From assembly GCA_000024525.1 (NCBI GenBank), contig CP001769.1, forward strand, positions 7,163,001 through 7,227,000: 64,000 nt of DNA, written 5' to 3'. This DNA is from Spirosoma linguale DSM 74 (GTDB taxonomy: Bacteria; Bacteroidota; Bacteroidia; Cytophagales; Spirosomataceae). The position numbers and the translations under genes were made by a program. Of this stretch, positions 33,215 through 41,696 are shown one piece after another. The notes under the pieces were generated by a model. It had not been told where the DNA came from and ran no database searches. It saw only the letters and a program-made list of their open reading frames with translations. The first letter of the stretch is position 1. Every line of letters begins with the position of its first letter.

Positions 33215-34186
33215 ATGAAAAGCATCTTATTTACCGAGACCGGAAAACCAACCGAGATTCTCAAATTTGCTGACAGTGCCCTACCCGAGCCCGGCCCAAA
33301 TGATGTGCGCATCAAGGTCATTGCCGCGCCAATAAATCCGTCCGACATCATGTTCGTACAGAATCTCTATGGAATTCGGCCGCAGTTGCCTTCAGGAGCC
33401 GGGTTTGAGGGTGTGGGCATTGTGGATGCCATTGGCGAAGGCGTGCAGATGCGAACGGGTATACGGGTGAGCTTCACCAGTGTGGGTACCTGGTCAGAAT
33501 ACGCTATTGCCCATCACCGGAGCCTTATTCCGGTACCCGATGCCATGTCGGACGAGGTGGCAGCTCAGTTGTTTGTCAACCCGTTTACGGCTTATGCCAT
33601 GGTGCAGGATGCCGGTGTACCGGAAGGCGGCTGGCTGATGCTCACGGCGGCTGGCTCAGCTTTTGGTAAAATGGTGATTCAACTCTGTGCCATGCGGGGT
33701 ATCAAAACCATCGGCACCGTTCGGCGCGACGATCTTACCGATGAGTTAAAAGCCCTCGGACTAACCGAAGTGATCAATACCGAAACTGAGAACATGGCTG
33801 CCCGCGTCAAGCAGATTACCGATGGTGCCGGTGTCGGCTGTGTGCTCGATGCCGTTGGCGGGCATATCGCTACCGAAGCCGTTAAGTGCTTGGCTAAAGG
33901 CGGAACCATGCTTATCTATGGGCTGATGAGTTTACAGGACCCTAGTCTGAACGCCGGTCTGCTGATTTTTAGAGAACTGACCGTAAAGGGCTTCTGGCTT
34001 ACAGACTGGATGCGTCGGGTAGATAGTCAGACCCGGCAGGAAGTGGCACAAAATGTGATAGGTTTGCTGGCATCGGGCAAAATTCAATTGCCGGTGGAGG
34101 CATCGTATCCACTGGAGCAAATCACCGAAGCCGTCGAACACGCCGACCGGCCGGGGCGCCGAGGGAAAATCCTGTTAAAGCCCTAA
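33215..34186 (+). CDS. MDR-family quinone oxidoreductase / enoyl reductase-like protein
   Basis: The 323-residue protein is a medium-chain dehydrogenase/reductase of the zinc-free type. The GroES-like N-terminal half has MKSILFTETGKPTEILKF, INPSDIMFVQNLYG and PSGAGFEGVGIV. The Rossmann half has LMLTAAGSAFGKMVIQLCAM and CVLDAVGGHIATEAVKCL. The zinc ligands of alcohol dehydrogenases are not seen. It resembles NADPH:quinone or trans-2-enoyl reductases; the substrate cannot be told. The ATG at 33215 precedes the conserved start; a longer frame from 33104 covers the promoter box. It is divergent from glpF. Confidence 0.82.
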   Translation: MKSILFTETGKPTEILKFADSALPEPGPNDVRIKVIAAPINPSDIMFVQNLYGIRPQLPSGAGFEGVGIVDAIGEGVQMRTGIRVSFTSVGTWSEYAIAHHRSLIPVPDAMSDEVAAQLFVNPFTAYAMVQDAGVPEGGWLMLTAAGSAFGKMVIQLCAMRGIKTIGTVRRDDLTDELKALGLTEVINTETENMAARVKQITDGAGVGCVLDAVGGHIATEAVKCLAKGGTMLIYGLMSLQDPSLNAGLLIFRELTVKGFWLTDWMRRVDSQTRQEVAQNVIGLLASGKIQLPVEASYPLEQITEAVEHADRPGRRGKILLKP

Positions 34187-34232
34187 CGTGCATCGGCTAT
34201 TGTAACCGGTTTATAGGGATTAAATCAGTAAG

Positions 34233-34260
34233 CTGCCCAACGTTAAAAACCGTTGGGCAG
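34233..34260 (+). terminator. terminator-like hairpin after the MDR oxidoreductase gene
   Basis: CTGCCCAACG (34233-34242) pairs with CGTTGGGCAG (34251-34260) around an 8-base loop. GCTGCTTTTG follows, a weak T-tract. Confidence 0.6.
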
Positions 34261-34302
34261 GCTGCTTTTGCTAATTTTCTAAACGATTTCAGGTGGCTTC
34301 CT

Positions 34303-34310
34303 TATCTTTG
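34303..34310 (+). promoter_or_regulatory. -7 box of exbB-exbD
   Basis: TATCTTTG fits TAnnTTTG and lies 78 bases before the exbB ATG. No -33 element at the expected spacing is evident. Confidence 0.45.
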
Positions 34311-34388
34311 ACAACAATATACAGTTCAGTACGTTTGTTTCAATAACGACCGCAGGTTTACTCACATCCACTTACTCGACTCGTTCGT

Positions 34389-35099
34389 ATGCTCTTGCTC
34401 CAGGTTCCGGCTGTTGATACTACGGCCGCATCACTGTCGGCCACTACGGCTGCTCAACCCCAAAGTCTGCAATTATTTGATCTCGTAGCCAAAGGCGGTT
34501 GGGTCATGATTCCCATCGCATTTTTGCTGTTTTCGGCGCTCTATTTGATTTTCGAACGGTACTTCGTAATCCGGTCGCAAAGTCGATACGATGCCAATTT
34601 TATCGATAATATTCGGGATATGGTGGCGCAGGGGAACATCAAATCGGCCGAATCGTTCGCTAAGAACCAGCGTACTGCTATGGGCCGGGTGTTTGAAAAA
34701 GCCATTGGCCGAATCGGCTCGCCCATTCGCGAGATCGAAGGAACCATCGAAACGGTTGGCCAGATTGAACTCTCGCGGCTGGAGCGAAATATGGGGTATC
34801 TGGGTATCATTGCCGGTATTGCGCCGATGCTGGGTTTTATCGGAACCATCTCCGGTATTATTCGAATTTTCTACGACATTTCGTTATCCGACAATATCAG
34901 CGTGGGTATCATTGCCGGTGGTCTATACGAGAAAATGATTACCTCAGGCTCTGGTCTGATTGTGGGTGTCATCGCCTACACGGGCTATCACCTGCTTAAT
35001 ATGATGATCGAGCGGTTTACGCTGGCGCTGGAAGTAAATGCCTTCGAGTTTATCGAAGTTCTGCAAAAACCAACGACTGAGCCCGCCCGGATGCGGTAG
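34389..35099 (+). CDS. exbB: MotA/TolQ/ExbB proton channel family protein
   Basis: The 236-residue protein has three membrane helices: one near residues 35-55 (WVMIPIAFLLFSALYLIF) and two in the C-terminal half (YLGIIAGIAPMLGFIGTISG and SGLIVGVIAYTGYHLL). GIAPMLGFIGTISGII is the family signature. Together with ExbD it uses the proton gradient to drive TonB-dependent outer membrane uptake, or acts as TolQ/TolR. It is followed by exbD, with a REPIN-like repeat exactly filling the gap. No tonB is adjacent. The first 25 residues are Thr/Ala-rich. Confidence 0.9.
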   Translation: MLLLQVPAVDTTAASLSATTAAQPQSLQLFDLVAKGGWVMIPIAFLLFSALYLIFERYFVIRSQSRYDANFIDNIRDMVAQGNIKSAESFAKNQRTAMGRVFEKAIGRIGSPIREIEGTIETVGQIELSRLERNMGYLGIIAGIAPMLGFIGTISGIIRIFYDISLSDNISVGIIAGGLYEKMITSGSGLIVGVIAYTGYHLLNMMIERFTLALEVNAFEFIEVLQKPTTEPARMR

Positions 35100-35177
35100 T
35101 GTAACGCCGACCGTCTCGGTCGGGTTTTGCACAGACAACGTCTATCACGGCCGACCGGGACGGTCGGTATTACACTA
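35097..35177. repeat. REPIN-like paired palindrome spanning the exbB stop and exbD start
   Basis: Left arm 35097-35123 begins TAGTGTAACGCCGACCG; its first three bases are the exbB stop. Right arm 35151-35177 ends on the A of the exbD ATG. Both arms hold a CCGACCG...CGGTCGG palindrome. The arms pair with three mismatches. Confidence 0.85.
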
Positions 35178-35569
35178 TGAAACTCCGACGTAAAAGTAAA
35201 TTTGCTGCTGAAGTTGCGACTTCGTCCCTGAACGACATCATGTTTTTCCTGTTGTTGTTCTTCCTGATCATTTCGACGGTAGCGAATCCTAATGTGATCA
35301 AGCTGTTACTGCCTAAAGCAGCCTCAACCCAGCAGTTGAGCAAGAAACAGGTAACGCTATCGGTTGATGCCGACAAAAAATACTATATCGATAAAAAACC
35401 GGTCGATCCGGCCAATCTGGAGAATGAATTGAAACAGATCATGGCCGGTATTGCTGAGCCAACCGTTGTGGTTCGTTTCGACAAGACCTTAACCGTACAG
35501 GATTTGGTTGATGTGCTGCAAACCGGGGCCAAGTTGAATATCAAGATGGTGATGGCCACTTCCAAATAA
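35177..35569 (+). CDS. exbD: ExbD/TolR biopolymer transport protein
   Basis: The 130-residue protein has a basic N-terminus (MKLRRKSKF), the family SLNDIMFFLLLFFLIIST with the proton-relay Asp20 at the start of its single membrane helix, and a periplasmic domain ending VVRFDKTLTVQDLVDVLQTG. It partners ExbB. The family often has two exbD genes in Bacteroidota; only one is seen here. Its ATG overlaps the last base of the repeat that separates it from exbB. Confidence 0.9.
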   Translation: MKLRRKSKFAAEVATSSLNDIMFFLLLFFLIISTVANPNVIKLLLPKAASTQQLSKKQVTLSVDADKKYYIDKKPVDPANLENELKQIMAGIAEPTVVVRFDKTLTVQDLVDVLQTGAKLNIKMVMATSK

Positions 35570-35583
35570 ATCTGGCCTTTCGT

Positions 35584-35652
35584 GTAAAACCGACCGTCCC
35601 GGTCGGGTGTAAAGTCAAACCTTTTACACCCAACCGGGACGGTCGGTTTTAC
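35584..35652. repeat. REPIN-like paired palindrome downstream of exbD
   Basis: Arms 35584-35613 and 35623-35652 are reverse complements with one mismatch; the core is ACCGACCGTCCCGGTCGG, the edge GTAAAA. It lies between the convergent exbD and glycosyltransferase genes. Confidence 0.85.
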
Positions 35653-35666
35653 GCAAGAAATAACTT

Positions 35667-36542
35667 CTAAATAAGTTTGTAATTCTTGTACTCGCCAATG
35701 CGCCAGCCGGTTAATCGTTCTACCCAGGCCAGAACTTTAACTCTCGTGGAGTAATTCTGCTGCCGGGTATCGAAGTCAAACTGGATATTCTCCCGTTTAA
35801 TGCGCTCCTGCATAACGGCCGGATGCGTGCCGTCAAACAGAGCCAGCGAATCAATGTGTTTGGCAAACTGAAAGTTCTCCGCTTCCTTTTGGGGGATATT
35901 CATCTGCTCGTCGGAGTGCCAGAAGCGGTAAAAATAGCTGTACTTCTTTTTGATTTTTTCCAGGGATTTTACCCAGCCGTAGTGATAAATGTAGGCGTCG
36001 ATCAGCTTGACCTTCAGTTTTTTATTGTCGCTTCGCCGAAACCCCTGCGCATCCCGATAGGCGTACACCTGATTGAACGGGCGAACAATCCGAATTTCGC
36101 GACGGTACCATCTTCTTGAGTTTCCGTAATAATTATACGAGCCGTAGAAGTGTACGTAGTTGAACAAAAGCCCTTCTACGTTGCTGTCGGTCAGGTACGT
36201 TGCCATCGCCTGTTTCACAACCGGAATGTACTTTTCGTGCATCACCTCGTCGCCCTGAATGTAAAACGCCCAATCGACATCGGGCGAGATGGCCGCCAGT
36301 GCCTTGTCGGTTTCCTGAGCCAATACTTTTCCGCCTTCCCGTAAACTATCATCCCAGACCGTTTCAATAATCCTGATTTTATCAGTGGGAATATTTCGGA
36401 TCAGAGCCAGGGTATCATCCTCCGAGTTACCAACGGCCACTACAAATTCGTCGCAAAGCGGCAGAATAGACGTGATGGCTTCAACAATTGGGTAGTCATA
36501 TATATTGGCATTCCTGATGAATGTAAAACCTGCTACTTTCAT
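35667..36542 (-). CDS. family 2-like glycosyltransferase
   Basis: The 291-residue protein begins MKVAGFTFIRNANIYDYPI and carries LPLCDEFVVAVGNSEDDT (nucleotide-sugar region) and DVDWAFYIQGDEVMHEKY, where the acidic QGDEV segment resembles the GT-A metal site. The C-terminal half is basic and aromatic (YFYRFWHSDEQMNIP). The donor and acceptor are unknown. The ATG at 36542 precedes the conserved start; 13 residues of a longer frame are not family-like. It stands alone with no sugar-cluster neighbours. Confidence 0.75.
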   Translation of the reverse strand: MKVAGFTFIRNANIYDYPIVEAITSILPLCDEFVVAVGNSEDDTLALIRNIPTDKIRIIETVWDDSLREGGKVLAQETDKALAAISPDVDWAFYIQGDEVMHEKYIPVVKQAMATYLTDSNVEGLLFNYVHFYGSYNYYGNSRRWYRREIRIVRPFNQVYAYRDAQGFRRSDNKKLKVKLIDAYIYHYGWVKSLEKIKKKYSYFYRFWHSDEQMNIPQKEAENFQFAKHIDSLALFDGTHPAVMQERIKRENIQFDFDTRQQNYSTRVKVLAWVERLTGWRIGEYKNYKLI

Positions 36543-36663
36543 GGTCGTATACGTTGGCGGAATCGCCGGATTAGCGGTCAAAATTAGGTAATAACCGTAG
36601 TTTTCGGGCTGGATAAAATCAAATTAGTGAACATAGCAGTTTATAGACTAAACCTAACCTGCC

Positions 36664-38244
36664 ATGATAGCCGACTATACCGAAGCCCCTGTATGCCATA
36701 TTGATGACTTGGCCGATGGTGATCTGAAAGAAGTTCGTGTTGGCGATACCGATGTGTTGCTGGCCCGCGCCAATGGACAGTTTTATGCACTTCACCCAAA
36801 ATGTTCACATTATCAGGGGCCTTTAGCGAAGGGGTTGCTGAACGGACACCGGCTGGTTTGTCCGTGGCACAATGCCTGTTTCGACATTAGGGATGGCCAT
36901 CGACTCGAAGCACCTGCGCTTAATGGATTACCAACCCACGAGGTACGCATCGAAGGAGATCAGGTGTTTGTACGGCTAACGACGGATAAAGAAAGCTTGG
37001 AGAATCCCATGTCTGCGCCAGACACCGCTAATTCCGAAACATACGTAATCATCGGCAGTGGCGGAGCGGGCGCGTTTGCCGCCGAGGGCATACGTGAAGG
37101 TGGTTTTACTGGTAAAATCGTCATGCTCACTGCCAGCGGAGAAGCGCCGTATGACCGCCCAAATTGCTCGAAGGATTACTTGCAGGGCGAAGCACCCGAC
37201 GAATGGATGGCACTCCGCCCGGAAGAGTTCTACAAGAGTTACGGTATTGAGATCCGGACTAATCAGCCTGTAACGGCACTAAATCCGATAACGAAGCAGA
37301 TTGAACTCGCATCGGGCGAAATCATCGGCTATGACAAGGCGCTTCTGTGTACTGGCGGTAAGCCCAACAAGTTGCCTGCCGTCGATTTGGCGCTTAAGGG
37401 CGTTTACACGCTGCGAAGCCTGCACGATAGCCAGACCCTGCGCGACCTGGGGAAACAAGGGAAGCGGGTCGTTATTGTGGGGAGTTCATTCATTGGACTG
37501 GAAGGCGCCATGAGCCTGCGGAAACTTGGCAGTGAGGTAGATGTTGTTGGGCCGGAGACGACGCCTTTTGAGAAAATTCTGGGCGCCCGGATTGGCCGGG
37601 TTATTCAGGGCTGGCATGAGGCAGCGGGCATTCGGTTTCATCTGGGCCGGAGACTGGACCATCTGGAAGGAGAAGAGACCGTTAACGCGGTGGTACTCGA
37701 CAATGGTGAGCGTCTGCCCGCCGATTTTGTACTGATTGGTGCAGGTGTTAAACCTCGAACGGACTTTCTGAAAGGCATTCCTGTTGAGAAAGACGGAGGT
37801 GTGCGAACCGACGAATACCTGAAAATAACGGACGGCCTGTATGCTGCGGGCGACATCGTTCACTACCCTACGTCAGACGGAATACAACGTATTGAGCACT
37901 GGAAAGTGGCGGGTCAGCAGGGACACGTGGCCGGGTTGAACATGGCCGGTAAAGAAACGCCGTACCAGATGGCGCCCTTTTTCTGGACCAACCAACAGGG
38001 CAAGCGAATCAATTACGTTGGGCATACTACACAGGTTGATGATATACTGTATGATGGCAATCCGGAAACCGACGAATCGTTCCTGGCTTTTTACGTTCAA
38101 AATAATCAGATTAAAGCCGTAGCCGGACTTAAACGTGATCAGGATATTATTGCGATTCGGGAGCTGATGCAGGCCGGGAAAATGCCATCGGTAGAGGCTG
38201 CTCGAAACGGGATAAAGTGGGTCGACGAGCTGAAAAAAGCCTGA
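36664..38244 (+). CDS. Rieske [2Fe-2S] / FAD-NAD(P)H reductase fusion (AIFM3-like)
   Basis: The 526-residue protein joins an N-terminal Rieske domain, with Cys47/His49 (KCSHYQGPL) and Cys66/His69 (CPWHNACFDI), to a pyridine-nucleotide-disulfide oxidoreductase. The FAD loop is IIGSGGAGAFAAEGIREGGF; the NAD loop is RVVIVGSSFIGLEGAMSLRK; the second FAD motif is DGLYAAGDIVHYP. The same order is found in AIFM3-like and ferredoxin-reductase components of oxygenase systems. Possible roles are electron supply to a monooxygenase or nitrite-reductase-like use. No oxygenase is adjacent. Confidence 0.88.
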   Translation: MIADYTEAPVCHIDDLADGDLKEVRVGDTDVLLARANGQFYALHPKCSHYQGPLAKGLLNGHRLVCPWHNACFDIRDGHRLEAPALNGLPTHEVRIEGDQVFVRLTTDKESLENPMSAPDTANSETYVIIGSGGAGAFAAEGIREGGFTGKIVMLTASGEAPYDRPNCSKDYLQGEAPDEWMALRPEEFYKSYGIEIRTNQPVTALNPITKQIELASGEIIGYDKALLCTGGKPNKLPAVDLALKGVYTLRSLHDSQTLRDLGKQGKRVVIVGSSFIGLEGAMSLRKLGSEVDVVGPETTPFEKILGARIGRVIQGWHEAAGIRFHLGRRLDHLEGEETVNAVVLDNGERLPADFVLIGAGVKPRTDFLKGIPVEKDGGVRTDEYLKITDGLYAAGDIVHYPTSDGIQRIEHWKVAGQQGHVAGLNMAGKETPYQMAPFFWTNQQGKRINYVGHTTQVDDILYDGNPETDESFLAFYVQNNQIKAVAGLKRDQDIIAIRELMQAGKMPSVEAARNGIKWVDELKKA

Positions 38245-38261
38245 TTCCACCGAAACCTGTT

Positions 38262-38269
38262 TACCTTTG
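38262..38269 (+). promoter_or_regulatory. -7 box of the exonuclease gene
   Basis: TACCTTTG fits TAnnTTTG, 31 bases before the ATG at 38301. Confidence 0.45.
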
Positions 38270-38300
38270 TTATCGAACCGCACGAAATTTCGGTTTGATT

Positions 38301-39113
38301 ATGACGCATCGACTTGTACTCAGAAAACCACTCGCTTTTTTCGACCTCGAAACGACGGGTATCAACATCGCCAAAGACCGTATCATTGACATCTGCATCA
38401 TCAAGGCATTGCCGGGCGGTGAGGTGATTACCAAAAATCAGCGTGTTCATCCGGGTATGCCCATTCCGCTGGAGTCGAGTCTGATTCACGGTATTTACGA
38501 CGACGATGTTCAGGATGCTCCTCCGTTTAAGACCGTTGCCCGGACGCTGGCGCAGTTTCTGGACGGGTGCGATCTGGCGGGCTTCAATTGCAATCGCTTC
38601 GACGTACCGCTGCTGGTCGAAGAGTTTTTGCGGGCCAATGTCGACTTCGATATGAAAAATCGTCGGCTGGTCGATGCTCAGCGTATTTTCCATCTCATGG
38701 AACCGCGAAATCTGTCGGCAGCCTATAAATTTTACTGCAATAAAGATTTAGTGGGCGCCCACGGTGCTGAGGCCGATACCATTGCTACCCTCGAAGTGCT
38801 GGATGCGCAGGTGCAGCGGTATATGGGCATGGTCGCCAAATCGGATAGCGGAGCGGATGTGGTATTCGAGAACGACGTTGATATGCTACATAGCCTCACC
38901 GCCAACAAAAACATCGATCTTGCGGGTCGGATGGTGATTAATGAGAAGGGAGAGGAAGTATTCAACTTCGGAAAGCACAAAGGAGCGCCCGTGCTGGAAG
39001 TGCTGAAGAAAGAACCGTCTTTTTACGACTGGATACTAAAAGGCGATTTCCCGCTCGATACAAAACGCCGGTTGACCGAAATCCGGCTTCGTATGTTCAG
39101 TAACGGAAAGTAA
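38301..39113 (+). CDS. DEDDh 3'-5' exonuclease (DnaQ/ExoX-like)
   Basis: The 270-residue protein has the four motifs of the DEDDh family: FFDLETTGIN (Asp and Glu), GFNCNRFDVPLL (Asp), and HGAEADTIATLE (His and Asp). A C-terminal module, EVFNFGKHKGAPVLEVLKK, then YDWILKGDFPLDT, resembles the DUF3820/ExoX C-terminal extension. It probably trims single-stranded DNA or RNA in repair. The ATG at 38301 is preferred over a longer frame that starts inside the upstream reductase. It stands before the nuoK promoter. Confidence 0.85.
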   Translation: MTHRLVLRKPLAFFDLETTGINIAKDRIIDICIIKALPGGEVITKNQRVHPGMPIPLESSLIHGIYDDDVQDAPPFKTVARTLAQFLDGCDLAGFNCNRFDVPLLVEEFLRANVDFDMKNRRLVDAQRIFHLMEPRNLSAAYKFYCNKDLVGAHGAEADTIATLEVLDAQVQRYMGMVAKSDSGADVVFENDVDMLHSLTANKNIDLAGRMVINEKGEEVFNFGKHKGAPVLEVLKKEPSFYDWILKGDFPLDTKRRLTEIRLRMFSNGK

Positions 39114-39207
39114 GAACCAGGCCCTTTCTCAGGTACGTTATGGCCATATATTGGACGTAATCTCATCAGGAACGTAAAACACCGTTACGGCAATTCCGAA
39201 TAATCTT

Positions 39208-39215
39208 TACCTTTG
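39208..39215 (+). promoter_or_regulatory. -7 box of nuoK
   Basis: TACCTTTG followed by C fits TAnnTTTG and sits 26 bases before the nuoK ATG, so nuoK-N can be transcribed on its own. Confidence 0.5.
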
Positions 39216-39241
39216 CGGAACTTTGTATTAACCGGCAAGCC

Positions 39242-39586
39242 ATGCAACCCACGCAGGACGTCCTCATTCCGGAAGTCATTCAGCAAATACCGCTCACGTA
39301 CTACCTGATTCTCAGTACCTCACTGTTCGTCATCGGCATCATTGGTGTACTGACCCGGCGAAACGCTATCATCATCTTCATGTCCATCGAGCTAATGCTC
39401 AATGCGGTCAATTTATTATTAATCGCATTTTCATCGTATCGTTCCGATTCGGCTGGACAGGTATTCGTCTTTTTCATTATGGCCGTTGCCGCTGCCGAAG
39501 TATCGGTAGGGCTGGCTATTATTGTCATGATCTACCGCAATACCCGCTCTATTGACGTGGGATTGCTCAATAAACTGAAATGGTAA
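39242..39586 (+). CDS. nuoK: NADH-quinone oxidoreductase subunit K
   Basis: The 114-residue membrane protein has three helices and the NuoK glutamates: [17 protein letters not shown] and [18 protein letters not shown]. It is a subunit of the proton-pumping arm of complex I. It begins the nuoK-L-M-N run. The upstream neighbour is an exonuclease, so nuoA-J are elsewhere. The first 14 residues extend beyond the usual start, but no better ATG exists. Confidence 0.95.
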   Translation: MQPTQDVLIPEVIQQIPLTYYLILSTSLFVIGIIGVLTRRNAIIIFMSIELMLNAVNLLLIAFSSYRSDSAGQVFVFFIMAVAAAEVSVGLAIIVMIYRNTRSIDVGLLNKLKW

Positions 39587-39594
39587 TATTTAGC

Positions 39595-39683
39595 CAGTAA
39601 GTTAGTAAGTCAGTAAGTAACTGGCGTGAGTGTTTATTTGATGCGTCAGTTACTTACCGACTTGCCGACCTACTGATTTACTG
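39595..39683. repeat. CAGTAAGT-type inverted repeat between nuoK and nuoL
   Basis: Left arm 39595-39623 and right arm 39647-39683 are built from CAGTAAGT units in opposite orientation; the right arm has one unit more. The loop carries CTGGCGTGAGTG, which recalls the start of the family D arms. The unit is shared with the repeat at 19457-19518. Confidence 0.7.
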
Positions 39684-39717
39684 ACCGCACGGGCGGCCCC
39701 GTTACTGACTATAAAAA

Positions 39718-41646
39718 ATGAAAATAGAATTACTCTGTGCGTTAATTCCGCTCTTCCCGCTTATTGGCTTTCTGATTAACGGGTTGGGCTTTCGTCGGGT
39801 GCCTAAGGGTTTAGCCGGGGCCATATCAACCGTTGCCGTTCTGGCATCTTTCCTGACTTCCGCCTATTTATTCGGGGCATTTCTGGGAAACGCCAATCTG
39901 TCTGCTAATGCCGGCCCGCAGATCGCTACCCTTTTCGACTGGATCAGCGTGGGCGATTTACACATCAACTTCTCGTTCCAGATTGATCAGTTGTCGTTAC
40001 TGATGTTGCTGGTGGTAACGGGTGTTGGCTCCCTGATTCACCTGTATAGCATTGGCTACATGAGCCACGACGAAGGGTTTGGCAAGTTCATGGCTTTCCT
40101 AAACCTGTTCATTTTCTTTATGTTGCTGCTGGTGATGGGGTCAAACTACGTCATCATGTTTATTGGCTGGGAAGGTGTAGGACTTTGTTCTTACCTGCTG
40201 ATCGGCTTCTGGAACAAAAACATCAGCTACAACAATGCTGCCCGAAAAGCCTTCGTCATGAACCGAATCGGCGATTTGGGCTTTTTGTTGGGCATATTCA
40301 TGCTTATCAACACGTTTGGTACGGTTGAATACGTCGACATTTTCAAGCAGGCAACCAGTCTGGCCGTTGGCGACAAAACGATTCTGGCTATTACACTGCT
40401 ACTTTTTGTGGGTGCCATGGGTAAATCGGCGCAGGTTCCGCTCTATACCTGGCTTCCCGATGCCATGGCTGGTCCAACGCCCGTATCGGCCCTGATTCAC
40501 GCAGCAACTATGGTAACGGCTGGCATTTATATGGTTGTTCGCTCGAACGTATTATATACGCTGGCTCCGCTAACGCTCGAAATCATTGGTGGTATTGCCA
40601 TCGTTACCGCGTTGCTGGCAGCTTCCATCGGCCTGCTGCAAAATGATATCAAGAAAGTACTGGCTTACTCGACTGTTTCGCAGTTGGGCTATATGTTCCT
40701 GGGTTTGAGTGCCACGGCGTATACAGCGGGCATGTTCCACGTTATTACCCACGCCTTCTTCAAAGCGTTGTTGTTCCTCGGAGCCGGTAGCGTAATCCAC
40801 GCCATGTCCGACGAGCAGGATATTCGTAAAATGGGTGGTTTGCGCAAAGCTTTGCCCGTTACGTTCATTACGTTCCTGATTGGTACCATTGCCATTTCGG
40901 GCCTTCCTCCTTTTGCCGGTTTCTTCTCGAAAGACGAAATCCTGGCGCATGTATTCGAACACAATAAATTGCTGTGGGGACTGGGTGTGCTGGGTTCCGG
41001 TCTGACCTCTTTCTACATGTTCCGGTTGCTGTTCCTGACTTTCTTTGGCGAGTTCCGCGGAACGGAAGAGCAGCGGCATCACCTGCACGAGTCACCGGCT
41101 ACCATGACCGCACCCCTGGTCGTGCTGGCGATTCTGTCAATTATTGGCGGTGGCCTGAACTTACCCGGCGGTGGCTGGCTGAGCGGCTTCATGGCACCTA
41201 TTTTCGAAGGGTCGAAGCAGGTAAGCCCCGAAGCTTTCGCCGAATCGACCATCGAGCATAGCACTGAGTACATATTGATGGCTGTTTCGGCCGGGGTAGC
41301 TTTACTGGCACTTATTATCGCTTATGTCATGTACATCAGCCGTCAGGCCGTACCAGCACCCGAATCGGCTGAGCGGTCGCTGCCCGAGCAGGTTATCTAC
41401 AACAAATACTACGTTGATGAACTGTACGAAACGATCATTGTGCGACCAATTCGTGGGCTCGGCGATGCCTTTTATAGTTTCGGCGAAGGACTTGTCGATG
41501 GCGTTGTCAATGGCGTAGCCTGGGTTGTTCAAAAGATTTCGGCCCAGTTGCGACTGCTGCAAAGTGGTTCTATCGGCTTTTATGTATTGGCAATGGTCGT
41601 GAGTATTGTCGTCATTTTTGCCCTTCGGTTCTTCATTCGTTTATAA
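39718..41646 (+). CDS. nuoL: NADH-quinone oxidoreductase subunit L
   Basis: The 642-residue antiporter-like subunit has about 16 membrane helices. Markers are HLYSIGYMSHDEGFGKFMAF, then WEGVGLCSYLLIGFW, MGKSAQVPLYTWLPDAMAGP, TPVSALIHAATMVTAGIYM, and FSKDEILAHVF. The C-terminal lateral helix region is present. It pumps protons in complex I and is followed by nuoM after 50 bases. The N-terminus MKIELLCALIPLFPLIGFL fits the family. Confidence 0.97.
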   Translation: MKIELLCALIPLFPLIGFLINGLGFRRVPKGLAGAISTVAVLASFLTSAYLFGAFLGNANLSANAGPQIATLFDWISVGDLHINFSFQIDQLSLLMLLVVTGVGSLIHLYSIGYMSHDEGFGKFMAFLNLFIFFMLLLVMGSNYVIMFIGWEGVGLCSYLLIGFWNKNISYNNAARKAFVMNRIGDLGFLLGIFMLINTFGTVEYVDIFKQATSLAVGDKTILAITLLLFVGAMGKSAQVPLYTWLPDAMAGPTPVSALIHAATMVTAGIYMVVRSNVLYTLAPLTLEIIGGIAIVTALLAASIGLLQNDIKKVLAYSTVSQLGYMFLGLSATAYTAGMFHVITHAFFKALLFLGAGSVIHAMSDEQDIRKMGGLRKALPVTFITFLIGTIAISGLPPFAGFFSKDEILAHVFEHNKLLWGLGVLGSGLTSFYMFRLLFLTFFGEFRGTEEQRHHLHESPATMTAPLVVLAILSIIGGGLNLPGGGWLSGFMAPIFEGSKQVSPEAFAESTIEHSTEYILMAVSAGVALLALIIAYVMYISRQAVPAPESAERSLPEQVIYNKYYVDELYETIIVRPIRGLGDAFYSFGEGLVDGVVNGVAWVVQKISAQLRLLQSGSIGFYVLAMVVSIVVIFALRFFIRL

Positions 41647-41696
41647 TGCTGGTCGTTGGCGGGTCATTCGTCCATCGTATATCGTAAATCGACTAT

